Below, in pieces: positions 1 through 10,243 of a stretch of DNA of 60,434 nt. Position numbers and translations under genes: made by a program. Every line of letters starts with the position of its first letter. Positions within the stretch are counted from its first letter, which is position 1. This stretch comes from Nitrosomonas marina (GTDB lineage: Bacteria; Pseudomonadota; Gammaproteobacteria; Burkholderiales; Nitrosomonadaceae), in NCBI RefSeq assembly GCF_900111605.1, contig NZ_FOIA01000022.1:1-60434 (forward strand), in the 5' to 3' direction. The notes beneath the pieces were generated by a model. It saw only the letters and a list, made by a program, of their open reading frames with translations, ran no database searches and was not told where the DNA came from.

Positions 1-18
1 TTGTTCATGTGTTGTCAT
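1..18 (-). CDS. Start of a minus-strand gene running off the left edge
   Basis: Only the first six codons are visible (reading MTTHEQ), so the product cannot be named. The start is suggested by a perfect AGGAGG Shine-Dalgarno on the minus strand (bases 26-31), seven bases before the ATG at 16-18. It would be transcribed in the same direction as hsdR and lies 267 bp downstream of it. The alternative ATG at 22-24 reaches a stop after six codons. The ribosome site is seen; that a gene follows is inferred. Confidence 0.4.
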
Positions 19-285
19 CGGCCATCCTCCTGTGAAAATATTCGAGGATAACCAGTTCAATTTCTAATTTATATATGGTGGGGCTAAACGCTTACAAATA
101 ACTTTCCCTCAGCACCTATTATTTTGCACATGCACATTAAAACTGAAAAATATTGCCGAGTTAACTACTTTAATAAAGACTAGAGTCGAGTCAATATGTT
201 CCGTCACCCCAGGAAGCGTAGAGATCTCCAAACTCTACTGCCGATACCGACATCTTTTCCAAAAGCGTAGTAGGATATAACTTAC
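19..285. other. Intergenic, 3' of hsdR
   Basis: This is a non-coding stretch between the hsdR stop and the gene start at the left edge. Apart from the Shine-Dalgarno at 26-31 I see no hairpin with a T-tract, no tRNA and no convincing promoter. Confidence 0.5.
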
Positions 286-3200
286 TCACTTCGTTAACCT
301 CAACAAATCAAACACTACTTTGGCAAACCCTGCAGCTTTGGCAGGATCAGAGAGTAATTGCATCATTTGATTTTGATGTGCGCTACTGCTGTCCATAATG
401 GCGTCGTCAATCGCTTTGGGGAAGTCGCCCAGCATGGCCTGCTCAGGCGTATTATTGGCGATCTGGTTCATGACTGATGCGTTCTCGCTGACTTTGTCCC
501 GGATGGTGTAGGCGTAATTGACCAAGTCGTTGTCGGTTAGATGGTCGGTGATGAAAAGCTCATTCAATCGGCTGATGATCTGTGACAAGAATTCTTCTTT
601 GCTGTCTTTTGCTCTCGCAGTACCGACACTGTCGCCTGGCATCAATTGATATTCAGCCGTATCCTGCCTTAATTTCAGGTCTTGCTGGCGGATTTTGGCA
701 AGCCGATAGTGGCTGAGCATCACATTGCTTAAATCAATAGGTTCTTCTTCAATCACTGCCTCACGCAGCATTGGACGCAGGTTGCGGGCGTACAGGCTGA
801 GTTTCTCCAGATCCTTGTTGTTGTAGTCGACGATCTGCGACATGAATTCATAAAAGCGTACAAAACTACCCAAATCTTTTTTGAAGATTTCCAGCGCATC
901 TTTTTCCTGCTTGCATTCCTTAAAGCTGTTTTCTGCATTGGCTATCAAAATAGCATCACCGGTTTTCTTGCTACGTTCAAACATGCCTTTGGCTTGGCGA
1001 TAGGCCTCGATGGCGGATTGATAACGGTTTTGCCAACGTTGTACCGCAGGTTTGCAGATATTGGCAATCGCGGCATTGCTTTTATTCTTTTGAAAAAATG
1101 CCTGGCAGAATTGCTCGACTTCCTGCCACTGGAAAATACCCGCCGCACGGAGTTTGTCGAACAAATCAAAGATCAAGTCGGGATCAGATACATCAGCCAG
1201 TTCCGCTGTCTGGTAGTAAGGCTGGAATGCAGCAAGAACATCGTCCGGGTCATTGAAGAAATCCAGCACAAAGGTTCCGCTTTCCGCTTTTCCGGGATAA
1301 ATGCGATTTAAACGCGATAAGGTTTGTACGCACTCTACCCCGCCCAGTTTTTTATCCACGTACATCGCGCAGAGTTTGGGCTGGTCGAAACCGGTCTGGA
1401 ATTTATTGGCGACAATCATCACTTGATAATCGTCGGAATCAAACGCCTTGCGCATATCACGGCCTTTGAGATTTGGGTTCATGTTGCTTTCGGTAAATTT
1501 CTCGCCCAACAGGCCGTCAGTATTCGGGTCTTTGCCGCTGAATACCACTTCACCGGAAAACGCCACCATGGCGTGTATCTTTTGATAATTTTTTTCGGCA
1601 ATGTATTTATCAAACGCGAGTTTGTAACGCACCGCTTCTTTGCGGTATCCGGTCACCACCATGGCTTTGGCATGCCCGCCTAACAGGCCCATGACGTTAT
1701 CTTTGAAATGCTCAATAATCACCTGCACTTTTTGTGCAATATTGTAGTCATGCAGGCGCATCCATTGGTTGAGCTTAATCCTGGCCTTTTTACTCTCCAC
1801 TTCCTGGTCGGATGCCTGCACCTTCAACGCCAGATTATAGGCCACCTTATAGTTGGTGTAATTCTTCAACACATCCAATATAAAACCCTCTTCAATTGCC
1901 TGGCGCATGCTGTACACATGAAAGGCTTCGGGCTTGTTGGTACGGGAAGGCGGCTCGGCAGGATTGGACAAGCGGCCAAACAATTCCAGAGTTTTGGTTT
2001 TGGGAGTAGCGGTGAAAGCAAAATAACTCAAATTGGTGGAGGCACGACGTGAAGCCACTGTCGCATCTAAGATGTCTTCTGACGTCAGTTCTTCTTCGTC
2101 ATCCTCCCTGGCATCTGTCATCAGCACTTCTTTGAGTTGCCGTGCGGTAGCGCCGGTTTGCGAAGAATGCGCTTCATCAGCGATGATGGCGTAATGGCGC
2201 GTTTTTAAACTGACACTGCTTTCAATCGCCTTTAACACGAATGGAAAGGTCTGGATGGTGACAATAATAATCGGCTGGGAAGTTTCCAGCGCCGTGGCCA
2301 GTTTTTCCGATTTGGCACCTTCGCCTTCCTGGCGATTGATGCGCGCCACCACGCCGTCCTGATGTTCAAACTGATAAATGGTATCCTGCAACTGGGCATC
2401 CAGCACGGTGCGGTCGGTGACCACGATCACCGAATCAAACTGTTTATTACCATCCTCGCCATACAGGGAGGACAATTGATGCGCCGTCCAGGCAATGGAA
2501 TTGGACTTGCCGGAACCGGCACTGTGTTGAATCAGGTATTTGTGGCCGGGACCTTCGGTGCGTGCGGCGCTGATCAGTTTATTAACCACATTCCATTGGT
2601 GATAACGCGGGAAGATCATGGTTTCTTGCTTATATTTGCGCCCTTCCCAGGTTTCTTTCTCCTCAATCTGCAAATGCACATAGCGGGCGAGAATGTTTAA
2701 CAAATTATCGGGCAACAACACTTCGTTCCACAAATAATCCGTGGCGTATTGGTTAACATCCGCCGGTACCTCATTGCCCGCCCCACCGTCTTGGGTGCCT
2801 TTGTTAAACGGTAAAAAGAATGTCTCATCCCCTTCCAGTCGCGTAGCCATGGCGACTTCATACTGGCTCACCGCAAAATGCACCAGCGCGCCACGTTTGA
2901 AGGTCAATAATGGCTCAGGCTTTTTAGTGGCAGGGTCAACGGGCAAGCGCGTGGTTTTGTATTGCTTGATGGCATTCTCGGCCGCCTGTTTGAACTCGGA
3001 TTTCAATTCCAGCGTTGCGACCGGCAGGCCATTCACAAATAACACCAGGTCAATACGCCAGGCTTTGGCTTTGGCGCCGGTTTCTGCAAAATGCGCGTCC
3101 GTCACCCAGGGGCTATAGACCAACTCCGGTACCACACGCAAACGGTTTTTTTGATACCGCGCCAAAGTATCGGGATTCAATTCATGTTCAGGTTTAAACT

Positions 3201-3534
3201 GACACAAACTAAAACGCGTACCGCGATCACGCAACTCATGACGCAACACACCCAAAGTGCCAAAGGTGCGCAGCTCGGTATTCGCCGCATTGGGGTCGGC
3301 CTTGTTTAACTGCGCGGCAACGCGCGCTAGAAATTTCTGTTCGGGATTGTTCGGATAAATCTTGCAATACTGCTGCCATTGCGCATCCTGGGTTTCCTTG
3401 ACAAAGCCCAGCACATCTTCGGGATACAACGCCAGTTCACGATGGTAGTTTTCCGGTTTGCCCAACAACCAGCCATTGGAAAGCATTTGGCGGATGATAT
3501 CGTTTTGAAAGGTAAATTCATTTTCCTTACCCAT
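286..3534 (-). CDS. hsdR: Type I restriction endonuclease, R (motor and nuclease) subunit HsdR
   Basis: HsdR is the ATP-driven translocase and nuclease of a type I restriction complex (R2M2S). It cuts unmodified foreign DNA away from the recognition site. The 1082-residue protein has the HSDR_N nuclease domain with a PD-ExK core (Asp162, Glu176-Leu-Lys178), then a superfamily 2 helicase with Walker A around 338-344 (AGSGKS) and a DEAH box at 453-456, and a helical C-terminal region expected to bind HsdM. The length is normal and no lesion is visible. It is not directly behind hsdS: an AlbA_2 gene and a broken copy of its own 5' end lie between. Its first 100 or so codons match that relic closely, so this copy probably arrived or was duplicated with the AlbA_2 gene. 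The start ATG at 3532-3534 lines up with the relic apart from a short leader difference. Confidence 0.96.
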   Translation of the reverse strand: MGKENEFTFQNDIIRQMLSNGWLLGKPENYHRELALYPEDVLGFVKETQDAQWQQYCKIYPNNPEQKFLARVAAQLNKADPNAANTELRTFGTLGVLRHELRDRGTRFSLCQFKPEHELNPDTLARYQKNRLRVVPELVYSPWVTDAHFAETGAKAKAWRIDLVLFVNGLPVATLELKSEFKQAAENAIKQYKTTRLPVDPATKKPEPLLTFKRGALVHFAVSQYEVAMATRLEGDETFFLPFNKGTQDGGAGNEVPADVNQYATDYLWNEVLLPDNLLNILARYVHLQIEEKETWEGRKYKQETMIFPRYHQWNVVNKLISAARTEGPGHKYLIQHSAGSGKSNSIAWTAHQLSSLYGEDGNKQFDSVIVVTDRTVLDAQLQDTIYQFEHQDGVVARINRQEGEGAKSEKLATALETSQPIIIVTIQTFPFVLKAIESSVSLKTRHYAIIADEAHSSQTGATARQLKEVLMTDAREDDEEELTSEDILDATVASRRASTNLSYFAFTATPKTKTLELFGRLSNPAEPPSRTNKPEAFHVYSMRQAIEEGFILDVLKNYTNYKVAYNLALKVQASDQEVESKKARIKLNQWMRLHDYNIAQKVQVIIEHFKDNVMGLLGGHAKAMVVTGYRKEAVRYKLAFDKYIAEKNYQKIHAMVAFSGEVVFSGKDPNTDGLLGEKFTESNMNPNLKGRDMRKAFDSDDYQVMIVANKFQTGFDQPKLCAMYVDKKLGGVECVQTLSRLNRIYPGKAESGTFVLDFFNDPDDVLAAFQPYYQTAELADVSDPDLIFDLFDKLRAAGIFQWQEVEQFCQAFFQKNKSNAAIANICKPAVQRWQNRYQSAIEAYRQAKGMFERSKKTGDAILIANAENSFKECKQEKDALEIFKKDLGSFVRFYEFMSQIVDYNNKDLEKLSLYARNLRPMLREAVIEEEPIDLSNVMLSHYRLAKIRQQDLKLRQDTAEYQLMPGDSVGTARAKDSKEEFLSQIISRLNELFITDHLTDNDLVNYAYTIRDKVSENASVMNQIANNTPEQAMLGDFPKAIDDAIMDSSSAHQNQMMQLLSDPAKAAGFAKVVFDLLRLTK

Positions 3535-3683
3535 GTTTCAATCGTCCTTTACAGACCACAAATCAACTTTCCGGTTAATTTCGGTTTCTACGATCTTCCG
3601 GTTGTAATGAAATAAGATATACATAATTTATCAATTGCTTACGGAATTTCATGCCCAGGTACAACAGACAAATTGAAATAAAA

Positions 3684-5093
3684 CTAAGCCCATGCAGGTA
3701 TGTACCTCGCGTATTTTCGGGAATCAGGCGCACTTGGGTCATTCTTAATCAATCCCTGCTGAACTGCTTCAGAAATAATCTGCGAAATTGAATTACCACT
3801 ACGTTCAGACAAACCAAATCGATCTCTTAACGTCTGATTTGTCATTTTCTTTCGTAACACCCATTGCAATACATAGTGCTGATAACAAGCACGGACTCGG
3901 TCACTGCGGTCCATTGCGCGGAAATCCCGGGGACCGAATATCACCACAACGGTTCTTTGATGTTCTACCAAAAAATCTGGGGCAGGTAATTGTAGAAATT
4001 CTGCTGTTTCTACAACCCGGTCTATACCACTGCTTTTTTCCTCACAGATTCCAAAACGACGCATTATGTCAGCCAGCCTCTCGTTACGTGACTGATAACC
4101 ATCAATAAAGCGCTCAACTGGAACAACAGGTTCTCCCGGGTTCGAAATTTCAACACGGTCAGTGTATATTTCAACAACAGGCGACATGCCCGTAAACTCA
4201 AAGCTCTGGTGAATCAATGCATTTGCCATTAATTCTCGAATCACTACCTCTGGAACAAGTTTCACCGCCTTTCGGATTGCATTTTCAATGACTTCATTCT
4301 GGGGCAGTTTTCCCATCACATACTGCACTAATCCCTTAAAACCAACTGCATAGCCTTTTTCACCAGTAATATCAGATTCCGTCTGCAACTTTGAATGACC
4401 CGCGTAAACCACAACCCGAGCTGCTTTGCGCTGGACGCCTTCAAAATCCCGTAGATTCTTAGCAAGTAATACAGCGCCAATATTTAGAATTGCGTAATTA
4501 CCATTAGTTGAACGAATAAGTTGTTCCGATTCAAGCCGCTGAAGCACTCCAACCTGGTCTGTCGGATATGGCAGGTTTAACAAATCAAAGAAAGTTTGTG
4601 TATCCAAATGTTGGATGACATCTTGGCCACTCAAATCCCTTTTAGCAATCTCTTCCAACCAACTGGGCTGGCCTTCAGCAAATATTTTCCGCAATTGATC
4701 TTCGCTCATTGGCACTAATTCTTCACCAGAGCGCATAAGATAGGAACCTTCAAAATGATAGGCCGTCCCTTTTGGCCTGGAAGGAATATGAAAAACTACA
4801 ACTCTTCCATCTGGGTGCTGAACTTCTTCAATTTCAACACGAAAACCAACTGCATTAAAGAGCTTGGCAGCCATAGTAACCGAATCATTAAATGCCGCCG
4901 ACCCAACAACGCTTCGCGGCGGCTTATTCGCAACGCCTAAAACCAGATAGCCACCACCTTCATTAGCAATCGCGACACAATATTTATATAGCTTTGTATT
5001 ATCAAATTGTGTTTTTGCTTCTTTAAATTCCAGATTCTGCGTTTCAGAACGAACACTACGCCACAGATCAATTTGCTCAGGTGTAATCGTCAT
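3684..5093 (-). CDS. Schlafen AlbA_2 domain protein with GHKL-type ATP-binding domain (COG2865-like)
   Basis: This is a 469-residue protein of the family annotated as putative ATP-dependent DNA-binding or transcriptional regulator. The N-terminal AlbA_2/Schlafen domain (about residues 10-130) has the typical opening (NLEFKEA) and the glycine-rich strand GGGYLVLGV. A central helical region is followed by a GHKL/HATPase_c_4 domain (about 280-400) showing the helix ELMANALIH, the EISNPG segment and EEKSSGIDR. The C-terminus looks like a winged helix. Such genes often sit inside type I restriction loci; their biochemical role is not settled. It lies between hsdS and the intact hsdR, separated from hsdR by about 150 bp and flanked by two copies of the hsdR 5' end. 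I infer an accessory or regulatory component of the defence locus, acquired with the second hsdR. Confidence 0.85.
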   Translation of the reverse strand: MTITPEQIDLWRSVRSETQNLEFKEAKTQFDNTKLYKYCVAIANEGGGYLVLGVANKPPRSVVGSAAFNDSVTMAAKLFNAVGFRVEIEEVQHPDGRVVVFHIPSRPKGTAYHFEGSYLMRSGEELVPMSEDQLRKIFAEGQPSWLEEIAKRDLSGQDVIQHLDTQTFFDLLNLPYPTDQVGVLQRLESEQLIRSTNGNYAILNIGAVLLAKNLRDFEGVQRKAARVVVYAGHSKLQTESDITGEKGYAVGFKGLVQYVMGKLPQNEVIENAIRKAVKLVPEVVIRELMANALIHQSFEFTGMSPVVEIYTDRVEISNPGEPVVPVERFIDGYQSRNERLADIMRRFGICEEKSSGIDRVVETAEFLQLPAPDFLVEHQRTVVVIFGPRDFRAMDRSDRVRACYQHYVLQWVLRKKMTNQTLRDRFGLSERSGNSISQIISEAVQQGLIKNDPSAPDSRKYARYIPAWA

Positions 5094-5154
5094 ACTATAA
5101 TTTTCTCGTTTCCCAACTGAATTACCGAGTAATCCTCATTTATTGCCGACTCAT

Positions 5155-5474
5155 CTAATTCATGACGTAACCACATCCAGCGTGCCAAACATACGCAGTT
5201 CGGTATTCGCCGCCTTGGGGTCGGCCTTGTTTAACTGCGCGGCGACGCGTTGTAAAAACTTTTGTTCGGGATTGTTTGGATAAATTTTGCAGCACTGTTA
5301 CCATTGCGCATCCTGGGTTTCTTTGACAAAGCCCAGCACATCTTCGGGATATAAAGCCAGCTCACGATTATAGTTCTCCGGCTTGCCCAACAACCAGCCA
5401 TTGGAAAGCATTTGGCGGATGATGTCGTTTTGAAAAGTAAACTCGTTGGCCTTGTCGCCGCCGAATAGACTCAT
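5155..5474 (-). pseudogene. hsdR': hsdR 5'-end relic with in-frame stop
   Basis: About 320 bp closely match the first 300 bp of the intact hsdR (3231-3534). The relic begins with an ATG at 5472-5474 that overlaps the hsdS stop as ATGA, exactly as hsdS overlaps hsdM, so this is the ancestral hsdR position. It reads [12 protein letters not shown] and then follows intact HsdR until codon AQW, where the CAG of the intact gene is TAA. Similarity continues past the stop (PNNPEQKFL, AAQLNKADP) and fades near 5155, with a one-base indel close to that end. Only the nuclease-domain N-terminus is represented, so it cannot be functional. It may be left from recombination between two hsdR alleles. Confidence 0.9.
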
Positions 5475-6808
5475 GCGGCAACTTCCTTGTCAGCGGGGTT
5501 TTGTTCCGGGGCTTGCCAGTTGCGAACGTCAATCTTGCCGGTGACGGCGGCGGAGATTAGGGCGGTGCGGCGTTCTTGCATTAATTCAATCGCTAACTTT
5601 GACTTTTTAATTAGTAGATCGAATTTTCTGGTTTCTATATTAAGGTATTTTAGAATTCCTTCTTGTTCTTGCGTTGGTGGAATCGGGAACTTTATTGGTT
5701 CTATATGTTTATTATTAATTTGTGGCACCGTTGATACATCAGCAATATCCGCTAGACCTCTTAATTTTAAAAGGTGTGCAATATATTCTGAGCGTACCTT
5801 TTCTCCAATCTCCCAGCCCATAAGATTAGGATCAATTATTGAATCTACTTTCACAATGTTAACCTTATTAGTAAAAATAGCAGCTCCACGTTTTGGGAAC
5901 ACAATATAATTAAATCTAGTTTTTAATTTTCTTCCAGGTGGGTTATCCACGAAAAAGTTTAACCCTTCGAGGTCAAAGCTATCGACAGATAAATTGGAAA
6001 CCTTTATAAATGGTATCTCCCCTTGAGGCATAACCTCATCATCTGAAACTGATTCCGAACCAAATAATCTTCCTATATATGTTCCTTTAAGTAACTCCCA
6101 ATGCGCTGGCACTTCACCCAACCACTCAACCCCTGAATCGCGCATGGGGGCATTGGGGTTTAAGCCTTTGGTGACGGCATGGCTAATTACCGCCTGGCGT
6201 TTTTCTTTGAGCAGTTTGATGAGCTGTTGTTGTTTTTCGATCAGGGTATCGATTTTGGCCGTTTCGTGGTCGAGGAAGTTGGCGATTGTTTGTTGCTCTT
6301 CCAGCGGAGGCAACGCTAACTCTAGAGTAGCAAATTCATTAAACCTAAACTCTGTCGAACGTTCTCGGATACCTTTAGCCAAAGACGTTATGAAGTCTGT
6401 GACAGCTAATTGCCTTACTAAATAGCCATAATAAGGCATATAAATCTGATTTGGCTTATTTGGAACACACACCGAGCAAACTGGTGAACATTTGCCATCA
6501 GAATCGCTAACTCCGATTGCACCAGCAAAACCATCCATCGCATGAACTAACAGGTCGCCTTTTCTTACTCCTTGATAACCAATTTCTTTGATGGACTCAG
6601 TGAAACCGTCAATACGCCTTTTAGACCTAAGTGTAACTTGTCCATCACGAAAAGCTGTTACTACGCCATCTTCTGGTCTAACGTCTCTTTGAAGCCTATT
6701 AAACAAATACTTCGACTTTCTTAGCTTCCAGTATTTTGGCATTTCTCCCAGCCACTTTATGCCGGACTCCCTGTATTCTGGATAGGCCCGATACTTCCCG
6801 TCCATCAC
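5471..6808 (-). CDS. hsdS: Type I restriction-modification specificity subunit HsdS
   Basis: HsdS determines the bipartite recognition sequence for both methylation and cleavage. The 445-residue protein shows the two-fold layout of the family: a first target-recognition domain opening [16 protein letters not shown], a conserved coiled spacer ([20 protein letters not shown]), a second domain opening [16 protein letters not shown], and a second helical spacer near the C-terminus. The start overlaps the hsdM stop by four bases (ATGA), indicating translational coupling. The target cannot be read from sequence, since these domains vary freely. The two recognition halves look complete, so the subunit is probably active. 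Confidence 0.95.
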   Translation of the reverse strand: MMDGKYRAYPEYRESGIKWLGEMPKYWKLRKSKYLFNRLQRDVRPEDGVVTAFRDGQVTLRSKRRIDGFTESIKEIGYQGVRKGDLLVHAMDGFAGAIGVSDSDGKCSPVCSVCVPNKPNQIYMPYYGYLVRQLAVTDFITSLAKGIRERSTEFRFNEFATLELALPPLEEQQTIANFLDHETAKIDTLIEKQQQLIKLLKEKRQAVISHAVTKGLNPNAPMRDSGVEWLGEVPAHWELLKGTYIGRLFGSESVSDDEVMPQGEIPFIKVSNLSVDSFDLEGLNFFVDNPPGRKLKTRFNYIVFPKRGAAIFTNKVNIVKVDSIIDPNLMGWEIGEKVRSEYIAHLLKLRGLADIADVSTVPQINNKHIEPIKFPIPPTQEQEGILKYLNIETRKFDLLIKKSKLAIELMQERRTALISAAVTGKIDVRNWQAPEQNPADKEVAA

Positions 6809-9126
6809 ACATGTACCTCTTGTAAGAGCTGCATGATCTCAGCACTCACCTTATCCAAATCCGCATCAATTTCCGCCAGATCTCGTGGCGGTTGATAGAC
6901 GTAGAAATGCCGGTTAAACGGAATTTCATAACCGACGATACCAATCTGCTGATCCTTGTCGTCTTTTTTGCTGGCGTCTATCCAGGCGTCCGGGACGTGT
7001 GGCTGCACTTCTTTGGCGAAATAGGCTTCGTTAATTTCATTGACGGTTTTTGATGGATCAAGCGCGACGTTTTCAAAATCACGCAGGTCGCCGTCGGCTT
7101 TATATTCGATGGTTTTGCCGTTGACTTCAAATAGTCCATAAATCAGATTGGCTTTGCCTTTGTGTATTTTTTTGATGACTTTTTCCGCTTGCGGATTCTT
7201 CCAACTGACGGCATGGGTGATTTGCTTTTTCTCGCTGGCGTCGAGTTTGATACCCTGCTGATCACATGCGGCTTTCAGGACATCTTCATAGCCGTTCATG
7301 TCATCATGTTGCGCGGTGCCGATGGCTTGTTGCAGTTGTTTGGCCTTGTGCAGGATTTGTTGCTGGCTTTGCCAGGTTTTTTTGTCCAGCAGGTCTTTGA
7401 TTTGTTTTTCTTTGAGGTCGGTGAAATGTTTTTTGACATAGTTGCGAATGGTGTCCTGGTGTTCGGTTAATTCGCCGTAGTTGTGACAGTCGGCGTCGTC
7501 TGTCCAGCGCTGGCCGAATTCCTGGTAAATCCATTGCATGGGTGCCGTGAGTGGTTTTGGGGCAAAACGTAACCCGGCAATGCGTTCATCACTGAACTGA
7601 TAGGATTCTCTTAACGGGCGCTCAATGGTGATGCGGCGGTAACCAAATTCATGCGTGGCAAATAGCTTGCTGGCAAAGGTTTTCGGCGCTTCAGTTTTTA
7701 CGTTGTCTGACTGGCGGCCACGATTGCTTTTTTGTTCCTGAGGTTTGTCCAGTTGCTGATGGTCGATGGCTTCAAAGCGTCCAAAACAGCGGGTAATAAC
7801 AGCAATGTCTTCGTCATCCATGATATTGCGCTTGGCCCCCAAAGATTTGCGCATTTTGCCGCAGAGATTGACGCCGTTAATCAGTTGCACCTTGCCTTTG
7901 CGCTCGCTGGATTTTTTGTTCGACAGCACCCACACATAAGTGGCTATGCCGGTGTTGTAGAACATGTCGGTGGGCAAAGCGACAATGGCTTCCAGCAGGT
8001 CGGCTTCAAGAATATAGCGGCGGATTTCGGATTCGCCGGAACCGGCACCACCGGTAAACAGCGGTGAGCCGTTGAGGATGATGCCAATGCGCGCGCCACC
8101 TTGTGAAGCATCCCTGAGTTTGCTGAGCAGGTGCAGCAGAAACAACAGCGAGCCGTCGGAAACTCGAGGTAAACCGGGGCCAAAACGGCCGTCAAAACCT
8201 TTCAGGATATGTTCGTCTTTAATATTACCTTCGATCTTTTTCCAGTCGACGCCAAACGGCGGATTGGAGACCATGTAATCAAATTTATTGGCGTAAAGCT
8301 GGTCATTGGATAACGTGTTGCCCAATTTGATGTTGGTCACGTCCTGACCTTTGATCAGCATGTCCGCTTTACAAATGGCGTAACTTTCGGGATTAAGCTC
8401 CTGGCCAAAGGCGCGCATCACCGCTTGCGGATTTAATTCATGCACGTATTCCATCCCGGCAGACAGAAAACCGCCGGTGCCTGCGGTGGGATCATAGATG
8501 GTGCGGATAATGCCCGGCTTGGTGAGCGCATCGTCATCTTCCATAAACACCAGCGCGGTGGTGAGGCGCACAATATCGCGCGGGGTGAAATGTTCCCCGG
8601 CGGTATCGTTGGAGCTTTCGGCAAAACGCCGGATGAGTTCTTCAAACACCAGCCCCATTTCATGGTTTGAAATCACCTTGGGGCTTAAGTCCATGGATTT
8701 GACTTTCTGGACAATTTTGTACAACAGGTTGGCGTCGTTGAGTTGGCCGATAAACTCGCCGAATTTGAAGTATTCAAAAATCTCGCGGGCGTCTTTGGAG
8801 AAATCGTGGATGTAGGATTCCAGATTATCCTTGATATCGGATTCACCCAATCTGGCAAGATCCATTTTGGAAGTGTTGTAAAACGCCAAACCGCCGGCGG
8901 CACGGAGCAAGAATTTTTCCTGTGCTTCTTCCTTCAGATTCATATGCCGGACTTTTTCATATTCGGTCAGCACAGCATCTTTGCTGGGCGCCAGCACGCA
9001 TTCCAGGCGGCGTAACAAGGTAAACGGCAAAATCACGCGGCCATATTGGCTTTGTCTGAAATCGCCACGCAATAGATCCGCTAAGTTCCAGATGTAGGCG
9101 GCCAGGTTGTTTGTGTTTTGTATCAT
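6805..9126 (-). CDS. hsdM: Type I N6-adenine DNA methyltransferase subunit HsdM (long form)
   Basis: HsdM methylates adenines in the host recognition sites and forms the core of the restriction complex. The 773-residue protein has an HsdM_N helical domain (about 10-130) and an N6_Mtase domain with the SAM-binding motif [10 protein letters not shown] (211-220) and the catalytic NPPF tetrad (288-291). At 773 residues it is longer than the roughly 500-residue EcoKI type. The extra C-terminal 280 residues, rich in charged helices, occur in one branch of the family and probably contact HsdS and HsdR. It is the first gene of the operon and overlaps hsdS by ATGA. The start ATG is followed by [21 protein letters not shown], a normal family N-terminus. 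Confidence 0.95.
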   Translation of the reverse strand: MIQNTNNLAAYIWNLADLLRGDFRQSQYGRVILPFTLLRRLECVLAPSKDAVLTEYEKVRHMNLKEEAQEKFLLRAAGGLAFYNTSKMDLARLGESDIKDNLESYIHDFSKDAREIFEYFKFGEFIGQLNDANLLYKIVQKVKSMDLSPKVISNHEMGLVFEELIRRFAESSNDTAGEHFTPRDIVRLTTALVFMEDDDALTKPGIIRTIYDPTAGTGGFLSAGMEYVHELNPQAVMRAFGQELNPESYAICKADMLIKGQDVTNIKLGNTLSNDQLYANKFDYMVSNPPFGVDWKKIEGNIKDEHILKGFDGRFGPGLPRVSDGSLLFLLHLLSKLRDASQGGARIGIILNGSPLFTGGAGSGESEIRRYILEADLLEAIVALPTDMFYNTGIATYVWVLSNKKSSERKGKVQLINGVNLCGKMRKSLGAKRNIMDDEDIAVITRCFGRFEAIDHQQLDKPQEQKSNRGRQSDNVKTEAPKTFASKLFATHEFGYRRITIERPLRESYQFSDERIAGLRFAPKPLTAPMQWIYQEFGQRWTDDADCHNYGELTEHQDTIRNYVKKHFTDLKEKQIKDLLDKKTWQSQQQILHKAKQLQQAIGTAQHDDMNGYEDVLKAACDQQGIKLDASEKKQITHAVSWKNPQAEKVIKKIHKGKANLIYGLFEVNGKTIEYKADGDLRDFENVALDPSKTVNEINEAYFAKEVQPHVPDAWIDASKKDDKDQQIGIVGYEIPFNRHFYVYQPPRDLAEIDADLDKVSAEIMQLLQEVHV

Positions 9127-9629
9127 TGTTTTATTATTTTTGTGCGTTTCACTACATGGTAACTATTAGCAATACCCCAACTCAAGCACAAACAGACAAC
9201 AAGTTTAGATTTACTAATAACCATATACTTCTAACATTTTAAAATACGATAATATACAACAATGTACTGACATATTGCGTGATAAATCCATCTAAATGGA
9301 AGCATGATTTTTTTATATCAACAGCGACAAAACTGCATTTTCATAGAATAAACGTCAAGTCTATTTATTAATTATTTTAATCACTTTGCACATTCATTTT
9401 GTAAATCCACATATTCATTAATCTACAGATCATATTTAGCAATTAAACCCGATACACGGTTATAGCGGTTGAAACAAAAACTGTATTGCAATCTCGGCCA
9501 GTCTTTTTCTAGCAAGAACAAATGGCCGCAGAACTTGCGGGATTTTGCTTATCTGTGTCAACAAATCCAGAAAGAGCACTCGGTGATTATCATTGCAGAA
9601 TATGTTGCAAAAACCCGCGCAACGGTTCA
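9127..9629. other. AT-rich region upstream of hsdM
   Basis: This is an AT-rich leader between the hsdM start and the fic relic and must contain the hsdM promoter. A weak minus-strand candidate (TTGTGC, 17 bases, TAATAG) lies close to the start, but I do not trust it. No RNA gene or intact coding region is visible. Confidence 0.4.
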
Positions 9630-10163
9630 AATAATAGTGTCGATTTTACATATGCGCTTGTTCACAAAATCGTTTAATTTATTTAACAAAACTGTGACAT
9701 CTTTGACATCCGGTGAGATAAACAAAACTTCATCGATTTTCCGTGGATTACGAATAATGACCGTTGCTTGTGCGGATACGGCCGCAATCATCTGGATTGC
9801 CCAACAATCTGTCAACAACTTGTTTTTGTATTTTTTCAACTGTTTTCAGGTTGAGCGTAAATTTTCCAGAACGCACCAAGGTATAAAGTGTTTGTAATGC
9901 CTTATTGTAGTTAAGTTCTTCGCATTCAGTATCACGAATATGCACTTTCCTGATTTTGAACAGTTTTTTTACATCGGTTAAGGGTGGCGGATTGCCTTCA
10001 ATACTGGTTGAAGCATAAGACGATAGTTCTCTGGCCTCCAATTCCAAACGTGCCAGTGTTTTTGGTTCATGCCAAAGCTTTTGATTTCGACAATCGCTTC
10101 ACCAATTTCACGCATGGTCGAAAGCAGCTTGTCTGTAATAGTATATTTGGGTTTCCAGCTCAT
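9630..10163 (-). pseudogene. Fic-family protein, N-terminal part, frameshifted and truncated
   Basis: Three consecutive minus-strand reading frames together spell a Fic N-terminal domain. Frame one starts at the ATG at 10161-10163 (MSWKPKYTITDKLL). Frame two carries EARELSSYASTSIEGNP, the Fic_N signature, then the LNYNKALQ and VEKIQKQVVDRLL segments. Frame three carries VIIRNPRKIDEVLFISPD and ends at a stop before the catalytic HPFxDGNGR loop. Fic enzymes transfer AMP or related groups to target proteins; without the catalytic loop this one cannot. The frame changes fall near 10060 and 9770. It lies upstream of hsdM in the same orientation and is probably debris of a toxin-like gene in the accessory island. 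Confidence 0.82.
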
Positions 10164-10184
10164 AGCTGAAATATGGCTCTAAAT

Positions 10185-10243
10185 TAGCCGAAACGCAATA
10201 TATTAATAGCCGTAAATAGCCGTAAATAGCCTTAAAGTAGCCG
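10185..10243. repeat. Helically phased TAGCC repeats upstream of the fic relic
   Basis: Five TAGCC[G/T] units begin at 10185, 10207, 10217, 10227 and 10238, that is with steps of 22, 10, 10 and 11 bases. All are therefore on one face of the helix. The central core is a TAGCCGTAAA decamer repeated. The array ends 22 bp before the start codon of the broken fic gene, which is where an operator would sit. The spacing is seen; binding by the Fic protein or another regulator is inference. Confidence 0.7.

Noticed and set aside
9469..9897. 142-codon plus-strand frame with an HTH-like segment (IIIAEYVAKTRATVQ)
   Set aside because: It is antisense to the fic relic over half its length, has no ribosome site and starts at TTG. 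The HTH resemblance is short; it might be an inverted fragment, but I cannot support it.
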